Part shown: one piece after another, positions 62,882 through 64,000 of the stretch | Layout of the letters: the number at the start of each line of letters is the position of its first letter | Position numbering within the stretch: the stretch's first letter is position 1 | NCBI RefSeq assembly: GCF_030232585.1 | Contig: NZ_JASPJX010000010.1 | Span: 46,913-110,912 of the forward strand | Reading direction: 5' to 3' | From: Corynebacterium sp. MSK008 | Lineage (GTDB): Bacteria; Actinomycetota; Actinomycetes; Mycobacteriales; Mycobacteriaceae | Length of the DNA: 64,000 nt | Position numbers and translations under genes: made by a program | Notes under the pieces: model-generated | Seen by the model: the letters and a program-made list of their open reading frames with translations, nothing else | Database searches by the model: none | What the model was told of the DNA's origin: nothing

Positions 62882-63330
62882 GGCCGTTCATCCATGGATT
62901 CTTTGAAGGCGTCCAGCTCGTCGAGGATCTCGGCGACTGGGATGTTGGAGCGTAGGAACGCAGCAAGGTCGCGGTCGATGATCTCTGCGACTTCGAGGCA
63001 CAGCTCGTGGCACTCTCGTGGCGTCAATCGTCGGTTTGTGCCAGTTACCGGAACCCCATTAGGGGCGATGGATTCGTGATGCGCAATTCTGTTGCGGATG
63101 TAACGAATCGGCGAGATTTTCCTGAAAATCCATTCCCTCGTAATCCCGTATGTACGAAATTCTGGATCCTGTAGGCGCTTTCCCAATGGCTTCGCACCTC
63201 TGAAGGTGACTTCCAGCGCTTTTGGGGTCCAGATCTTGTCATGGTCCGCAGTCTCAAACGGTGGTTTCAGTCCTGTTTCACCCCCTTTGTCCAACATGTT
63301 GGTCCAGGTGCGGAACATTGAGGCGGTCAA
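62878..63330 (-). pseudogene. Abi-like (Abi_2) protein, 5' part lost to an insertion element
   Basis: About 150 codons remain. The sequence RYIRNRIAHHESI with the RxxxNRxxHHE core, followed by a His/Glu-rich helical end (CHELCLEVAEIIDRDLAAFLR), matches abortive-infection proteins of the Abi_2/AbiD/AbiF group, which normally run 200-300 aa. The frame is open into the terminal region of the IS256-family element, so the true N terminus is missing; a TTG at 63330 is the first nominal start. It is probably inactive. Lower GC than the backbone fits a horizontally acquired defence gene. Confidence 0.65.
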
Positions 63331-63388
63331 GTCCCGTGTAGTGGTGTAGCCGTTTGTACTTTCGGCTCGGTATGAAGTTGGGGGTTTG
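63331..63388. repeat. Probable terminal region of the IS256-family element
   Basis: Non-coding 58 bp between the Abi fragment and the transposase stop. It should contain the right inverted repeat, likely starting near GTCCCGTGTAGTGGTGTAG (63331-63349). The other end lies outside the window, so the boundary and target duplication cannot be fixed. Confidence 0.45.
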
Positions 63389-64000
63389 TTAGGCGGTTAG
63401 CTGGTGGTGGTCGCCATGATCGTCTCCTGGGTGGTGCATGAGGTGTTTGGTCTGTTCGAGTGCGGATAGTGACATGTAGCGTTTTTGTTGGATCCAATCG
63501 TCGTGTTGCTCGGCAAGGACCGCGCCGACAAGCCGGATGATCGATTCGCGGTTCGGGAAGATACCCACGACGTCGGTGCGCCGGCGGATTTCCCGGTTTA
63601 ACCGCTCGGTGGGGTTGTTTGACCACACCTTCGTCCAGACTGGTTTCGGGGCTGCGGTAAACGCCAGCACCTCATCGAGTGATTCCTCCAAGTACGCCGC
63701 TACCTGGGGGAATTTCGGTTCCAGCAAGTCGACGACTTCGCGGGCTTGGGCCCAGGTGGATTGGGCATCAGGTTGTTGGAAGATGGTCTGGAACATCGCT
63801 GAGACCATCGGCCATTGTGTCTTCGGGACTTTCTCGTAGAGGTTTTTCGCGAAGTGGGTGCGGCAGCGCTGCCACGACGCGTCAGGCAGCACTTCGGAAA
63901 TCGCGTGCTGGATGCCCTCGTGAGCGTCACTGGTGATCAGGAAGACACCGCGAAGCCCGCGCGCTTTGAGGTCTTGGAAGAAGCCTTTCCACGATGCGTT
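63389..64000 (-). mobile_element. IS256-family transposase, C-terminal part (runs off the window)
   Basis: The frame is open through base 64000 on the minus strand, giving the last 203 codons of a mutator-type DDE transposase. GVFLITSDAHEGI holds the second catalytic Asp; WQRCRTHFAKN is the conserved C/H region; NNPTERLNREIRRRTDVVGIFPN holds the catalytic Glu, the IS256 hallmark. The C terminus ends in a His-rich tail. The copy looks intact so far as visible. It interrupts the Abi-like gene. Confidence 0.93.

Noticed and set aside
1..64000. CRISPR arrays, tRNA or rRNA genes
   Set aside because: No regularly spaced repeats or recognisable tRNA/rRNA sequence found on either strand by reading.

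Overview
The window is a high-GC actinobacterial chromosome segment, almost certainly from a Corynebacterium. Evidence: the aecD-brnQ-luciferase-like cluster, the ArsR(znr)-zur-glyS arrangement, a secreted cutinase, a BCCT carrier, many apparently leaderless genes (TAnnnT box 6-8 nt before ATG/GTG), and a core gene order that matches in outline the Mycobacterium tuberculosis interval glyS-zur-uppS-recO-era-ybeY-phoH-rsmE-dnaJ2-hrcA-hemW-lepA-rpsT-holA-comEA-rsfS-nadD-proA (recalled from memory, not searched). Coding density is very high; no gene-free stretch exceeds 300 bases. The longest gaps are 11313-11501 (rpsT leader side) and 59401-59573 (strong hairpin).

Layout. 1-9978 (+): end of a D-2-hydroxyacid dehydrogenase, proA, cutinase plus a small membrane-anchored partner, nadD, rsfS, a histidine phosphatase, degV, comEA, a short comEC, holA, lysE. 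9975-12911 (-): secreted esterase, rpsT, a MazF/PemK-like protein, a CPBP protease. lepA (+) follows. 14817-16808 (-) is an unrecognised 663-aa membrane protein diverging from two tandem proline-iminopeptidase-like hydrolases. 19221-27311 (-) is a probable seven-gene transcription unit: GntR/UTRA regulator, Dpp/Opp-type ABC importer, ribokinase, BCCT carrier. 27365-31002 (-) is aecD-brnQ-LLM. Then come a Phd/VapC pair, an ABC exporter, a lipoprotein, an esterase-like protein lacking its serine, an M3 oligopeptidase, a membrane-anchored trypsin-like protease with two microproteins, malQ and fadD. 42743-50312 (+) is the hemW-hrcA-dnaJ-rsmE-phoH-ybeY-CBS run, then a butanediol dehydrogenase, pdxY, a DUF222/HNH gene, era-recO-uppS, zur/znr, glyS, two unknown small proteins, a TPM-domain protein and dgt. 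The right edge (62878-64000) is accessory: an Abi-like gene apparently cut by an IS256-family element that runs off the window.

Most unusual signals. (1) An 11-mer, GCNTATCGACG, occurs at least 27 times on both strands where fewer than one is expected by chance, always inside genes, in different reading frames, often at the price of rare codons. It behaves like a genome-wide signature sequence (comparable in density to DNA uptake, Chi or HIP sequences) and I know of no described role for it in Corynebacterium. (2) Two intergenic regions, before comEA and before era, each carry two perfect DnaA boxes in inverted orientation separated by exactly 30 bp. (3) Several genes appear to begin at leaderless promoters whose -10 element is built on the stop codon of the gene before, and four convergent gene pairs share one CTAG as both stop codons.
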